Below, piece by piece: positions 8,306-17,453 of a DNA stretch of 64,000 nt (the first letter of the stretch is position 1; every line of letters begins with the position of its first letter). Under the pieces are notes generated by a model. That model had not been told where the DNA came from and made no database searches. It saw only the letters and a list, made by a program, of their open reading frames with translations. Both the position numbers and the translations under genes were made by a program. The DNA lies in NCBI RefSeq assembly GCF_014336955.1, contig NZ_QRAI01000001.1, forward strand, positions 496,001 through 560,000, in the 5' to 3' direction. The DNA comes from Saccharophagus sp. K07 (lineage in GTDB: Bacteria > Pseudomonadota > Gammaproteobacteria > Pseudomonadales > Cellvibrionaceae).

Positions 8306-10063
8306 ATGACTGTGTTCCGGATGATCAGTAAGCGCTTTACCAGGCAGGCTGGCGCGTTTCGATTGGCTTCACACTTGGTTACCAAGTGCCTGGTGATGGG
8401 GGTTGCCAGCTGTCTGGCAGTGGCGCAGGCGGAGGCCACAACGGTCAAGATTCATCTCAATCAGATAGGTTTTTTGCCCGAAGCCAACAAGGTGGCCGTA
8501 GTGCCCAACACTGTAGGCGGTGAGTTTTGGCTGGTGGATGCGAAAACCGGGCGGGAGCTGTTGAGAGGTCCTCTATCGCAGGCGCAGTCTTGGGATGTGG
8601 CCGGCGAGACCGTCAAGATCGCTGATTTCACTGCATTCAATAAACCCGGACACTACAAGGTCAAAGTGGCGGAAGTCGGGGAGTCGCCAGAATTTTATAT
8701 CCAAGAGAATATTTATGATCCGCTGCTCGCCGCCGCGATCAAATACTATTACTACAACCGCTCTGGCGCGCCTATTGAAAAAGAATATGCCGGGCAATTT
8801 GCCCGTCCGGCGGGACACCCGGATACGATCGCTTATATCCATCCTTCGGCTGCATCCAACCAACGCCCAGCAGGTACAGTAGTGGCCTCGGCAAAAGGCT
8901 GGTACGACGCTGGCGACTACAACAAGTACGTGGTGAATTCTGGCATCACCACTTATACATTGTTAGCTGCGCTCGCGGATTTTCCGCGTTTGTTTGCGGA
9001 TGTGCGTTTGAATATTCCTGAATCGACCAATGCTGTGCCGGATTTGCTGGACGAAATCATGTGGAATCTCGACTGGTTTGCCACCATGCAGGATCCGCAC
9101 GACGGCGGTGTTTATCACAAGCTGACAGATCTGGCATTTTCTGGTGACGGAATGCCGCATGTGCAAAATAGCAGGCGTTTTCTGCTGCAGAAAAGCACTG
9201 CGGCCGCATTAAATTACGCCGCGGTCATGGCCTATGCGAGTGTGGTTTTGCGCGATTATGAAAAGCATTTCCCGGGGCGCTCGGCTGCCTATTTGCAAGC
9301 TGCGCAAGTAGCCTGGAATTGGGCGAAGAAAAATCCCAAGGTTTTATATATACAACCTGCGGATGTTTCCACTGGCACTTATGCCAAGGCGGACGAGGAT
9401 TTGCAGGATGAATGGTTGTGGGCGGCTGTAGAATTATTTCGCGCAAGCGGAAAAAAGACCTTTCTTAACGATGTGAAATTGCCGGCCAAGCCGCGGGTTC
9501 CCGAATGGGATGCAGTGGAAACTCTGGGACTTTATACGCTGGCCACCTACAGCAAGATACCTGCGAAATTGCAGCAGGATGCGAAACAATTATTGATCGA
9601 TATGGCCAATCGCATGGTGCGGGAATATTGGGCGTCGGGTTATCTCGTTGCTATGACCGAAGAGGATTATCGCTGGGGCAGCAATGCGGTCGCGCTCAAT
9701 AAAGCCATGGTGTTGTTGACGGCTAATCGTGTGAGTCCAAATAAAGATTACGAACCGGCAGCGCGCGGTTTATTGGATTATGTGCTCGGACGCAACCCGA
9801 CTGGTTACAACTTTGTCACCGGATTCGGATATAAATCGCCGAAACATCCGCACCATCGGCTTTCACAATATGATGGAGTTGTTCCGCCAGTTCCGGGTAT
9901 GTTGGCCGGCGGTCCGCATTCTGGATGGCAGGACAAATGCAAATATCCAAGCCGCTTGCCCGCCAAATCTTATTTGGATGATTGGTGCAGCTATTCAACC
10001 AATGAGGTCGCTATTAATTGGAATGCGCCTTTGGTTTATGTATTGGCGGCATTGAGAGAGTAG
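8306..10063 (+). CDS. Glycoside hydrolase family 9 enzyme, exported
   Basis: GH9 enzymes are inverting endo- or exo-beta-glucanases, with some glucosaminidases in the family. The 585 residues begin with a long basic N-terminus and a hydrophobic export signal ending near AEA (residue 44). A CelD_N immunoglobulin-like domain follows (about 46-132, IHLNQIGFLP), then the alpha6/alpha6 catalytic domain (about 138-583). Visible motifs are the catalytic-base region YDAGDYNKY (Asp201, Asp204), the HPHHR histidine motif and the acid region STNEVAINWN (Glu567). There is no carbohydrate-binding module. GGGAGA precedes ATG 8306. Its operator matches those of the pectin genes although the enzyme family is cellulase-like. 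A strong terminator follows. Confidence 0.88.
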   Translation: MTVFRMISKRFTRQAGAFRLASHLVTKCLVMGVASCLAVAQAEATTVKIHLNQIGFLPEANKVAVVPNTVGGEFWLVDAKTGRELLRGPLSQAQSWDVAGETVKIADFTAFNKPGHYKVKVAEVGESPEFYIQENIYDPLLAAAIKYYYYNRSGAPIEKEYAGQFARPAGHPDTIAYIHPSAASNQRPAGTVVASAKGWYDAGDYNKYVVNSGITTYTLLAALADFPRLFADVRLNIPESTNAVPDLLDEIMWNLDWFATMQDPHDGGVYHKLTDLAFSGDGMPHVQNSRRFLLQKSTAAALNYAAVMAYASVVLRDYEKHFPGRSAAYLQAAQVAWNWAKKNPKVLYIQPADVSTGTYAKADEDLQDEWLWAAVELFRASGKKTFLNDVKLPAKPRVPEWDAVETLGLYTLATYSKIPAKLQQDAKQLLIDMANRMVREYWASGYLVAMTEEDYRWGSNAVALNKAMVLLTANRVSPNKDYEPAARGLLDYVLGRNPTGYNFVTGFGYKSPKHPHHRLSQYDGVVPPVPGMLAGGPHSGWQDKCKYPSRLPAKSYLDDWCSYSTNEVAINWNAPLVYVLAALRE

Positions 10064-10074
10064 CGAGGGATAGT

Positions 10075-10104
10075 AAACCGGCAACAAGCTTTTGTTGCCG
10101 GTTT
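10075..10104. terminator. Bidirectional terminator between GH9 gene and uxaA
   Basis: Thirteen paired bases (arm AAACCGGCAACAA, 10075-10087) close a four-base loop, and the complementary arm ends in TTT. The stem begins with AAA, so it can also act on the minus strand. It separates two convergent genes. Confidence 0.8.
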
Positions 10105-10114
10105 AATAATTAAA

Positions 10115-11641
10115 TTAGACAGTAGCCCCAAGTTTCCACGGATTAAACTCATTATGTCCGTATCCCAAATCCTCGCTCAGAGTTTTCTCTCCCGACGCCA
10201 CAGCTAAAATGCGAGCGAAAATTTGCTTGCCGCATTCTTCCACCGACATTTTTTGCGTGATGATTTCTCCGCAGTTGATATCAATATCATCGCGCATTCT
10301 GGCGTAAAGCTCGTTATTGCTCGCCAATTTGATGCTGGGTACAGGCTTGAAGCCAAACGCCGAACCTCGACCGGTAGTAAAGCACACAATATTGGCTCCG
10401 GAAGCGACCTGGCCGGTTACTGAGACTGGATCGAAACCCGGGCTGTCCATAAAAACCAAACCTTTTTCTTTAACGGGTTCGGCATATAAATAGACTGCAC
10501 GCAAATTGGTTGTGCCAGCTTTGGCTTGAGCGCCGAGGGATTTTTCCACTATGGTAGTCAAGCCGCCGGATTTATTGCCGGGCGAAGGATTGTTGTCCAA
10601 TTCAAATCCATGCTTCGCAGTGTAATCCTCCCACCAGTGGATGCGTTCAAGCAGTTTTTGCGCAATTTCCGGCGTTTCCGAGCGCTGCGTCAACAAATGT
10701 TCTGCACCGTAAACTTCCGGAGTTTCTGAATAAATAACGGTTCCGCCATGCGCAACCAAAATATCGCAGGCCGCGCCGAGCGCCGGGTTGGCGGTAATGC
10801 CGGAAAATGCATCCGAACCGCCACATTGCACCGCTAATATCAATTCACTTGCAGGAATAGACGTGCGCGTTTGCGCGTTGACGATTGGCAACATATCGCG
10901 AATTGCGGCCAACCCTTTTTCGATGCTGGCGCGTGTGCCGCCACTTTCTTGAATGGTGAAGGCTTTAAAAGTCGGTGATTCGGCAAGACCGTTTTCTTCC
11001 AACAATCGTTGAATTTGCATGGTTTCGCAGCCGAGTCCGATCAGCAAAACTCCGCCAAAATTCGGGTGGTTTGCGTAACCGACCAGGGTGCGCTCCAATA
11101 ATTCATAAGCCTCGCCGGATGAGCGCATGCCGCAGCCACTTTCGTGAGTCAACGCAACCACGCCGTCCACATTGGGAAAATCCGCCAAGGCGCCGGGATA
11201 GGAAAATTGCCCAGCGATATGGGTAGCAACTGTGGCGGAGCAATTAACACTGGTAAGAATGCCGATGAAATTGCGCGTACCGGCTTTACCGTTGGCACGC
11301 CTGTAACCCATAAAGGAAGTGCGTTGTTCCGGCGCAACCCATGGAGTGGGTTTGGTGTTCTGACAAAACCCATAATCTTTGGCCTGGATGCTGGCATCGC
11401 AATTGTGAACATGAACATGATCGCCGGGTTCTATGTCCACAGTTGCGGTGCCTATGGGTTGGCCGTATTTGATGATTTCTTGCCCTTTTGCAATACGGGC
11501 CAGGGCGACCTTGTGCATCACTGGGATTTCTCGCGCCAGAGCAATGGTCCGGTCGGATAGGCTGAGTGAGGTGCCTGGAGAAAGGGGGATCAGGGCGATG
11601 GCGACGTTATCATCTCGGTGCAACTGCAGAAATTGATTCAC
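10115..11641 (-). CDS. uxaA: Altronate dehydratase
   Basis: UxaA removes water from D-altronate to give 2-keto-3-deoxygluconate (KDG) in the galacturonate pathway. The 508 residues have the expected two parts: an N-terminal SAF domain (about 1-95, ending near EPGDHVHVHNC) and the large UxaA_C domain (LTHESGCGM, LGCETMQI, VQCGGSDAFSGITANPALG, TGRGSAFGFKPVPSIK). Conserved Cys and Gly motifs agree with an iron-dependent dehydratase. The divergent upstream region has two copies of TTGGTAAGAC, matching the regulon operator. The tagaturonate reductase that would make its substrate (UxaB) is not in the window. Confidence 0.95.
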   Translation of the reverse strand: MNQFLQLHRDDNVAIALIPLSPGTSLSLSDRTIALAREIPVMHKVALARIAKGQEIIKYGQPIGTATVDIEPGDHVHVHNCDASIQAKDYGFCQNTKPTPWVAPEQRTSFMGYRRANGKAGTRNFIGILTSVNCSATVATHIAGQFSYPGALADFPNVDGVVALTHESGCGMRSSGEAYELLERTLVGYANHPNFGGVLLIGLGCETMQIQRLLEENGLAESPTFKAFTIQESGGTRASIEKGLAAIRDMLPIVNAQTRTSIPASELILAVQCGGSDAFSGITANPALGAACDILVAHGGTVIYSETPEVYGAEHLLTQRSETPEIAQKLLERIHWWEDYTAKHGFELDNNPSPGNKSGGLTTIVEKSLGAQAKAGTTNLRAVYLYAEPVKEKGLVFMDSPGFDPVSVTGQVASGANIVCFTTGRGSAFGFKPVPSIKLASNNELYARMRDDIDINCGEIITQKMSVEECGKQIFARILAVASGEKTLSEDLGYGHNEFNPWKLGATV

Positions 11642-11740
11642 TCGACACCTCGCCGATTAACTAAGCAATGCATGGGACTACCTTATTGATCAAAAGCTCA
11701 CTTTCCCTGCGATAGTATATGGTTTTAATTTATCAGCTTA

Positions 11741-11750
11741 TTGGTAAGAC
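11741..11750 (+). promoter_or_regulatory. FadR-family operator copy 1 (uxaA side)
   Basis: TTGGTAAGAC followed by CG. It fits the local consensus TTGGTAAGACCAA except at the last two bases. The next copy starts 23 bases later, about two helical turns, so two dimers could bind the same face. Confidence 0.6.
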
Positions 11751-11763
11751 CGCAAATTCATTA

Positions 11764-11773
11764 TTGGTAAGAC
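11764..11773 (+). promoter_or_regulatory. FadR-family operator copy 2 (uxaA side)
   Basis: This is an exact repeat of the ten bases TTGGTAAGAC, followed by TAGA. The right half-site is weaker than in copy 1. Confidence 0.6.
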
Positions 11774-11903
11774 TAGATTGGGTGGCTTTTGGTTTTTAGG
11801 GCATTTGATAGAATCTGAAGTCTTTTTCTTGAGCTTGGTCGCGGTTTGTGCTCCAGTAGCGATTAGGTCCGGTCGGAGTTGCCGGCTTACAACTCTTTAT
11901 GAC

Positions 11904-11916
11904 TTGTCTGACCAAC
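11904..11916 (-). promoter_or_regulatory. FadR-family operator copy 3 (regulator side)
   Basis: On the minus strand it reads GTTGGTCAGACAA, so TGGT-CAG-ACAA fits TGGT-N3-ACCA with one mismatch. It lies 74 bases before the start of the GntR-type regulator, which suggests autoregulation. Confidence 0.5.
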
Positions 11917-11989
11917 TTTTTATATTTTGTTAGATAGCGCTCGCAAGCGGAGCCGGGCGTGTGGATTAGAGACCTTATAGGTAGCGAAT

Positions 11990-12808
11990 ATGAATCATTC
12001 GGAAACGGCAGTAGGCCGGGCATCGGAGAATATTGGAAATAAAGCGGAAGCCGGTGCGCCCAAAGTTGGCGATACGGGACGCCTGTATCAGCGGGTTGCC
12101 GAGCAATTGGCAGAGGTGATCGCATCGGGCGAGTACCCGGTGGGTTCTCGTCTCCCGGCTGAGCGGAAGCTGGCCGAGCGCTTTAATGTCAGTCGTCCGA
12201 CGGTGCGCGAGGCGATCATAGCCTTGGAATTGGCCGGTTGCGTGGAGGTGAAAGGTGGGTCCGGTGTGTATGTCACGTCCGGCAGTTCAAAGGGATTGGC
12301 ATCGACGGAACTCGATATTGGAGCTTTTGAAATCCTAGAGGCACGACTGATTTTCGAAAGTGAAGCCGCGGCTCTGGCTGCCAAGGCGATAACGGACCAA
12401 GAGCTGGCTGATCTGCGTGCGGCACTCGCCTCCATGGTGGCGGAAAACGAGCAGGTGCAGGTCTCGGAAAACGCGGATGAAATTTTCCATTTGCTGATTG
12501 CCAAGGCAACTCACAACGAAGCCGTAGTATCGGTGTGCAAACACCTTTGGGCTTTGCGCAACAACTCCAAAGTTTCCGCAAGTATTCTTGAAAAGGTGCG
12601 CCGAGCAGGTTCTCGCCCGCGTATCGATGAGCATGCGCGTATTCTGGATGCGCTTGAGAAGCGCGACCCGGCAGCGGCGCGTCAGGCCATGCGCGACCAC
12701 CTCAATCGCGTGGCAGATCAGCTACTCGATTCCACAGAAGAGCAAGCTGTGGAAGAAGCCCTGCGCAAGGTTAAGCGCGAACGCGAGCGCTTTGCCCGAG
12801 TTCGTTGA
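11990..12808 (+). CDS. FadR-subfamily GntR regulator, probable uronate/pectin regulon repressor
   Basis: The 272 residues have an unusually long, low-complexity N-terminus (about 1-30), a winged helix-turn-helix (about 32-100: LYQRVAEQLAEVI, SRLPAERKLAERFNVSRPTVREAI, ELAGCVEVKGGSGVYV) and an all-helical FCD ligand domain (about 115-250), as in UxuR, ExuR and FadR. In known UxuR/ExuR systems hexuronates release the repressor. It lies between uxaA and a GH28 gene, and TGGT-N3-ACCA-type sites, the form recognised by this subfamily, occur upstream of the surrounding pectin genes. I infer that it is the shared repressor. It could be named uxuR or exuR, but the effector cannot be read from sequence. 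Confidence 0.85.
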   Translation: MNHSETAVGRASENIGNKAEAGAPKVGDTGRLYQRVAEQLAEVIASGEYPVGSRLPAERKLAERFNVSRPTVREAIIALELAGCVEVKGGSGVYVTSGSSKGLASTELDIGAFEILEARLIFESEAAALAAKAITDQELADLRAALASMVAENEQVQVSENADEIFHLLIAKATHNEAVVSVCKHLWALRNNSKVSASILEKVRRAGSRPRIDEHARILDALEKRDPAAARQAMRDHLNRVADQLLDSTEEQAVEEALRKVKRERERFARVR

Positions 12809-12899
12809 ATGGCGCGCAATTGCGCGCCTATTTCCAAATCTCTCTCGCAAATCTCCCCTTTAATTTGTTTTTGATAGATGGAAGGCCATTTTATTTGAA

Positions 12900-12912
12900 T
12901 TGGTCAGTCCAG
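12900..12912 (+). promoter_or_regulatory. FadR-family operator before the GH28 gene
   Basis: TTGGTCAGTCCAG fits the TTGGT-N3-nCCA pattern with one deviation in the right half. It lies 45 bases before the ATG of the GH28 gene, a position suited to repression. Confidence 0.5.
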
Positions 12913-12957
12913 TTTGATAGCGTTCGGGTTGTTCTGTCGTTCAAACTGGAGATCTCA

Positions 12958-14352
12958 ATGAATTTGCCTTTGACGCGCCGCCTCTTGTTGACCGGTATCG
13001 GCTCCCTCGGGGGTTGTTCTGTTCTGGATCGCCCGGCATCAGTGCCCGCTTGTGCAGACGACTGGCTGGAAGCTGAATGGATTCGCGCGAATATCCAGGT
13101 TCCGGTTTTCCCCGACCGGGTATTTCGGCTGACGGACTTTCTGGAAAGCGGTGCAAAAGACGCCTCCTCGGCTATGTCCCGCGCGGTGCGCGCCTGCCAT
13201 GAAGCGGGTGGTGGTCGCGTTGTGGTGCCGGCGGGCGAGTATCTGTGCGGTCCCATCCATCTGCTGTCGAACGTCAATCTTCATCTGGAAGCAGGCTCAG
13301 TCCTGCGCTTTCACACAGATCCGCGCCACTACCTGCCCGCTGTTTTAACCCGCTGGGAAGGCATGGAATTGATGGGCTATTCGCCACTGGTCTATGCCTA
13401 CCAACAGACCAATGTCGCCATCACCGGTCCCGGGACTTTGGATGGGCAGGCGTCCAGGGATAACTGGTGGCCATGGAAGGGTAACGAGGAGTGGGGTCGG
13501 CCCGGCTTTCCGTCCCAGGATGAGGCGCGGACAAAGCTAATGGCAGACGTTGCTGCAGGCGTGCCTGTGACACAGCGGCTTTACGCAGAGGGGGCGTATT
13601 TTCGGCCGCCGTTTGTGCAGTTCTACAACTGCCGGAATGTATTGGTTGAGGACGTGCGGGTCATTCGCTCGCCATTCTGGTTGCTCAATCCGGTGTTATG
13701 CGATCACGTGACCGTACGCCGCGTGCACCTGGAAAGCCTCGGTCCCAATTCTGATGGCTGTAATCCGGAATCCTGCCGGAATGTGCTGATCGAGGACTGC
13801 TATTTCGATACCGGAGACGACTGTATCGCCATCAAATCCGGCCGCAATGCCGATGGCCGGCGCATTGGGATTCCCAGCGAAAACATTGTGATTCGCGGCT
13901 GCCAGATGCGCGCCGGGCACGGCGGCATTGTCATTGGCAGCGAGATCTCTGGTGGGGCGCGCAATATCTTTGCGGAAAACTGCCATATGAGCAGCCCCGA
14001 TCTGGAGCGGGGTATTCGCATCAAAACCAACTCTGTGCGCGGTGGCCTGATCGAGCATCTGCGCTTCCGCAATATCTTGATAGGCCAGGTTCAGGATGCG
14101 GTGGTGATCAATTTCTATTACGAGGAGGGGGATGCAGGGCAGTTCGATCCGACCGTCCGCGACATAGTTATCGAAAATTTGTTATGCGACAACGCCCGGC
14201 GGGTGTTTCAGGTCAGAGGCTTTGCGCGCAAAAAGATCGAGTCTCTCCACCTGAAGAATGTTCATGTCGTGAAAGCGGCGGAAATCGGGGTTTTGGAACA
14301 CGTTGAAGACTTGGCTCTGGACAGCGTTTCCGTCAACGGCCAAGCGCTGTGA
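12958..14352 (+). CDS. Glycoside hydrolase family 28 (polygalacturonase-like), probable Tat lipoprotein
   Basis: GH28 enzymes hydrolyse polygalacturonate or rhamnogalacturonan by inversion. The right-handed beta-helix protein has the family signatures NSDGCNPES, DTGDDCIAIKSG (catalytic Asp pair), GHGGIVIGSE (His) and RIKTN. I chose ATG 12958 (464 residues), preceded by GGAG at 12948-12951, although the frame is open from 12805. The N-terminus has twin arginines, TRRLLLTGIGSLGGC, which combine a Tat-like motif with a lipobox (LGGC, Cys20), so it is probably folded before export and anchored to a membrane. The substrate could be oligogalacturonides delivered by the neighbouring receptor. Confidence 0.9.
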   Translation: MNLPLTRRLLLTGIGSLGGCSVLDRPASVPACADDWLEAEWIRANIQVPVFPDRVFRLTDFLESGAKDASSAMSRAVRACHEAGGGRVVVPAGEYLCGPIHLLSNVNLHLEAGSVLRFHTDPRHYLPAVLTRWEGMELMGYSPLVYAYQQTNVAITGPGTLDGQASRDNWWPWKGNEEWGRPGFPSQDEARTKLMADVAAGVPVTQRLYAEGAYFRPPFVQFYNCRNVLVEDVRVIRSPFWLLNPVLCDHVTVRRVHLESLGPNSDGCNPESCRNVLIEDCYFDTGDDCIAIKSGRNADGRRIGIPSENIVIRGCQMRAGHGGIVIGSEISGGARNIFAENCHMSSPDLERGIRIKTNSVRGGLIEHLRFRNILIGQVQDAVVINFYYEEGDAGQFDPTVRDIVIENLLCDNARRVFQVRGFARKKIESLHLKNVHVVKAAEIGVLEHVEDLALDSVSVNGQAL

Positions 14353-14396
14353 GAATGACAAGCTCCCTTATTAGCATGGCTTATTAGGAAGGCCAA

Positions 14397-14442
14397 TTGG
14401 TTGTCAAACTGGTCTGACAAAACATATTGTTTGGTAGTCCAA
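14397..14442 (+). promoter_or_regulatory. Cluster of FadR-family operators before the TonB receptor
   Basis: Three operator-like sequences lie together: TTGGTTGTCAA (14397-14407), CTGGTCTGACAA (14409-14420) and TTGGTAGTCCAA (14431-14442). The second fits TGGT-N3-ACnA best. They lie 100-145 bases before the receptor start in a 189-base spacer with no other gene. Confidence 0.5.
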
Positions 14443-14541
14443 TTTGTGCAACTATTGGCCCACTACATAAATGGGCCATGCCATCGTCCGATCCCCTCGG
14501 TGAGCGGCAAAGCCGAAATGATGATCTACGGGAGAACAATA

Positions 14542-17331
14542 ATGACGATTCCCACCATGAAACCGCTCGCCTTAGCCATTGCTTTGACGACTCCAGCATT
14601 TACCTCCTTTTCCGTCCTGGCGGATGCCGAGCAGAAGCTCGTAGAAGAAGTGGTTGTCACAGGAAGTTTTCGTGACAGCCTGGCAACAGCGCTGGATGCC
14701 AAACGCGAATCCACGGCAGCGGTGGATGCCATCATGGCGGAGGATATCGCTGATTTTCCCGATAACAATTTGGCCGAGTCGCTGCAGCGTATTGCTGGAG
14801 TGGCTATTTCCCGCGTAGCGGGTGAAGGGCGCAATATCACTGTTCGCGGTCTTGGACCGGATTACACTCGTGTGCGTATTAACGGAATGGAAGCAATCGC
14901 CACTGGCGGTGGCACTGATGCGGCGGGCGGGGCCAATCGCGGACGAGGTTTCGATTTCAATACTTTTTCCTCCGATTTATTCAGTTCTCTCGTAGTGCGA
15001 AAAACCGCTTCCGCTGATGTGGAAGAGGGGTCTCTCGGCGCGACCGTGGATTTGAATTCCGCAAAGCCTTTTGATTATGGCGAGCGAGTTTTTACCGCGA
15101 GCGCACAAGCGGGCTATAACGATTTATCTGAAGAAATTGATCCGAAAATATCGTTGCTTGTCAGCGAAGTATTCAACGAAAAATTCGGCGCTTTGCTGTC
15201 GTTGTCTTATTCGGAACGCAATATTGAAGATAAGGGTTCCAGTACTGTTCGCTGGGCAAGCGCCAACGATTTTGGTTCATGTACCGCCGAAGATTGTGAT
15301 CTCTCTGCTGTCAATGATGCGTTTCGCCCGCGCCTGCCGCGTTACGATGCTTATACCCATAAAATGGAGCGATTGGGCGTGAGCGGTAGTTTGCAGTTCC
15401 GCCCGACGGATGCAACTGACCTCAGCTTAAATGTTCTTTATTCCCGCCTGGATGCTTCCCGTCAGGAAGTGTTTATGCAGGCCATTTTAAACGGCAATGG
15501 TCAAACCACTCCTATGACGGTGGTGGATTACGAAATCGACGGTAGTAATACCGTGACCTATGCGGCGTTTGAAAATGCGACTTTCCGTTCCGAAAATCGC
15601 TACGACGAACTGACCACCGATTTTACTCAAGTAACTTTAAATGCGACCCATGAATTTAGTGATCGTTTGCGCGGGTCAGCGATGATTGGTCGCGCCGAAT
15701 CGGAATTTGATAATCCGATTCAAACAACCGTCGTTATGCAAAAATCTGGATTGAATTTTTCCTACGATTATCGCGATGGCAAGCGGGAAAATCCGGTGCT
15801 GATTTTTGGTAATGAAGACGCTTCTGATCTCAACGCGATGGATGGCTGGGGAATTAACAGCGTGCGTTTGCGTCCTTTGGGAGCCACTAATACCTTTGAT
15901 GTGGCCAGCGCTGATTTGGAATTCGACCTCAACGATGCCATTACCTTAAAAGGTGGTGTGCATTATAAATCCTTCGAGTTCGATACCTACGAAGCGCGTT
16001 TGCCAACTGAAGGAACATCCATTCCGTCGAACCCCAATGATCCTGCTTATGCCACTGCGCAGGCGATTGCTGGAATTCAGTTGACCGAGAACAACACAAC
16101 ACTTTACAACGCAGGTATAGGCCCGCAAGGTGTTTGGCGAATTCCGGATTTAAATGCGATAGCCGCGCAATACGGTTTGTATAACGGCGGTGCCTTTACC
16201 ACCGGTACACAATTCCGCTTGGCGGATAACTATTCTGCGGAAGAAGACACCTTGGGAATTTGGGGGCAATTGGTTTTCCACACGCAAATCAAAAACACCC
16301 CGGTTCGCGGTGATATCGGCTTCCGCTATGTGGATACCGACCAATCCTCCACCGCTTGGGCGCGGGTGGGGTCAAGCGATCAGTTAATTACGCGCAAACA
16401 CAGTTACAACGATATTTTGCCGTCGTTGAATGTGGTGTTTGAGCCCTATGAAAATGTGCTGCTGCGCGTGGGCTATGCCGAAGTTATGGCGCGCGCTGGT
16501 TTGCAGAGCATTCGTCCCAATTTGTCCATTTCCGCTTCCGGTGCCAACCGCACAATTCAGGGCGGCAATCCACAACTCGAACCGACAAAAGCAAAAAATT
16601 ATGACGTCGGCTTGGAAGTGTATTTTGAAGATGGCGGCGCATTTTCTGTCGCCGTATTTAAGAAAGACATAGATTCTTTCGCGCAGGAATTGCGCCGTAC
16701 TGATGCTTACACCAATCTCACTTATAACGGCGAACCTCTGCCGGTGGAGTGGGTAGTGGATGCGTGTACTGCCGGTCCCGGTTACGGTGAAGCCACAGGT
16801 TGTAATGAAAATGCTACCTGGGATTATCGCCTGCCTCTCAACGGCCCCGGCGGTGATTTGTACGGTTTTGAAACCAGCTATCAGCAACCTTTTACATTTC
16901 TGCCAGGGTTCTGGAGCAATTTCGGCATCATCACCAATTTCACCTATGTCAAAGCGCAAATGGATTATGTGGACTTAAACGGTGCTGTGGTGGCGACCCG
17001 CAACCTGAATGGTTTGTCTGAATCTACTCGAAGTGCAACTCTGTACTACGAAAATGACAAATTCAGTGCGCGCATTTCTTCTGTGAGTCGCTCCTCCTAT
17101 TTGACGCAACCGCTCGGACGGGATGGCAACGATATGGAAGGCACCAATGCGACCACCAACGTAGATGCAGCTGTGTCTTATCAATTGACTGACAATTGGA
17201 AACTGTCGTTTGAAGCATTGAATTTGACGGACGAAGTTGACGATCAGTGGGTGGACAGTGTCGGCAATCGCTTGTCTTACTATCACGAGACCGGCAAACA
17301 ATTTTATTTTGGAGTGCAGTACAAATATTAA
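14542..17331 (+). CDS. TonB-dependent outer-membrane receptor, probable pectin oligomer uptake
   Basis: TonB-dependent receptors import large or scarce ligands across the outer membrane with energy from TonB-ExbBD. From ATG 14542 the product has 929 residues; GGGAGA lies at 14531-14536. It has a signal peptide ending near VLADA, a TonB-box-like EEVVVTG, a plug domain (about 55-170: NLAESLQRIAGV, ITVRGLGPDYTRV, GSLGATVDL) and a 22-strand barrel ending in FGVQYKY, with the late motif EALNLTDEVDD. It resembles the carbohydrate-linked group of such receptors in Cellvibrio, Xanthomonas and Caulobacter. Position and upstream operators indicate oligogalacturonide uptake; the substrate is inferred. 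A strong hairpin terminator follows before the GH105 gene. Confidence 0.92.
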   Translation: MTIPTMKPLALAIALTTPAFTSFSVLADAEQKLVEEVVVTGSFRDSLATALDAKRESTAAVDAIMAEDIADFPDNNLAESLQRIAGVAISRVAGEGRNITVRGLGPDYTRVRINGMEAIATGGGTDAAGGANRGRGFDFNTFSSDLFSSLVVRKTASADVEEGSLGATVDLNSAKPFDYGERVFTASAQAGYNDLSEEIDPKISLLVSEVFNEKFGALLSLSYSERNIEDKGSSTVRWASANDFGSCTAEDCDLSAVNDAFRPRLPRYDAYTHKMERLGVSGSLQFRPTDATDLSLNVLYSRLDASRQEVFMQAILNGNGQTTPMTVVDYEIDGSNTVTYAAFENATFRSENRYDELTTDFTQVTLNATHEFSDRLRGSAMIGRAESEFDNPIQTTVVMQKSGLNFSYDYRDGKRENPVLIFGNEDASDLNAMDGWGINSVRLRPLGATNTFDVASADLEFDLNDAITLKGGVHYKSFEFDTYEARLPTEGTSIPSNPNDPAYATAQAIAGIQLTENNTTLYNAGIGPQGVWRIPDLNAIAAQYGLYNGGAFTTGTQFRLADNYSAEEDTLGIWGQLVFHTQIKNTPVRGDIGFRYVDTDQSSTAWARVGSSDQLITRKHSYNDILPSLNVVFEPYENVLLRVGYAEVMARAGLQSIRPNLSISASGANRTIQGGNPQLEPTKAKNYDVGLEVYFEDGGAFSVAVFKKDIDSFAQELRRTDAYTNLTYNGEPLPVEWVVDACTAGPGYGEATGCNENATWDYRLPLNGPGGDLYGFETSYQQPFTFLPGFWSNFGIITNFTYVKAQMDYVDLNGAVVATRNLNGLSESTRSATLYYENDKFSARISSVSRSSYLTQPLGRDGNDMEGTNATTNVDAAVSYQLTDNWKLSFEALNLTDEVDDQWVDSVGNRLSYYHETGKQFYFGVQYKY

Positions 17332-17347
17332 GGGTCCCACGCTTTGT

Positions 17348-17382
17348 GCTGGATTAACGCAGGTTAATCCAGCTGTTTTTTT
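17348..17382 (+). terminator. Intrinsic terminator after the TonB receptor
   Basis: An 11-base stem (arm GCTGGATTAAC at 17348-17358, complement at 17363-17373) closes a four-base loop and is followed by TG and seven T. It lies inside the gene run from the receptor to kduD, so downstream genes probably depend on read-through or have a weak promoter in the 70 bases left. Confidence 0.8.
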
Positions 17383-17453
17383 ATTGCGTTGCTCAAGTTC
17401 AAGCAAAATTGAGCGAGGGAAACCAACGACAACACTCAGTGAAGAACGAGATC

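Larger units (their letters stand above)
11642..11989. promoter_or_regulatory. Divergent control region of uxaA and the gntR-type gene
   Basis: This 348-base spacer separates divergent uxaA and the regulator gene. It has no plausible ORF of its own. It holds three operator-like sequences: TTGGTAAGAC at 11741-11750 and 11764-11773, 23 bases apart, and TTGTCTGACCAAC at 11904-11916 (reverse complement GTTGGTCAGACAA). The first two lie nearer uxaA and the third nearer the regulator, so both genes could be controlled by the regulator. Confidence 0.6.
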
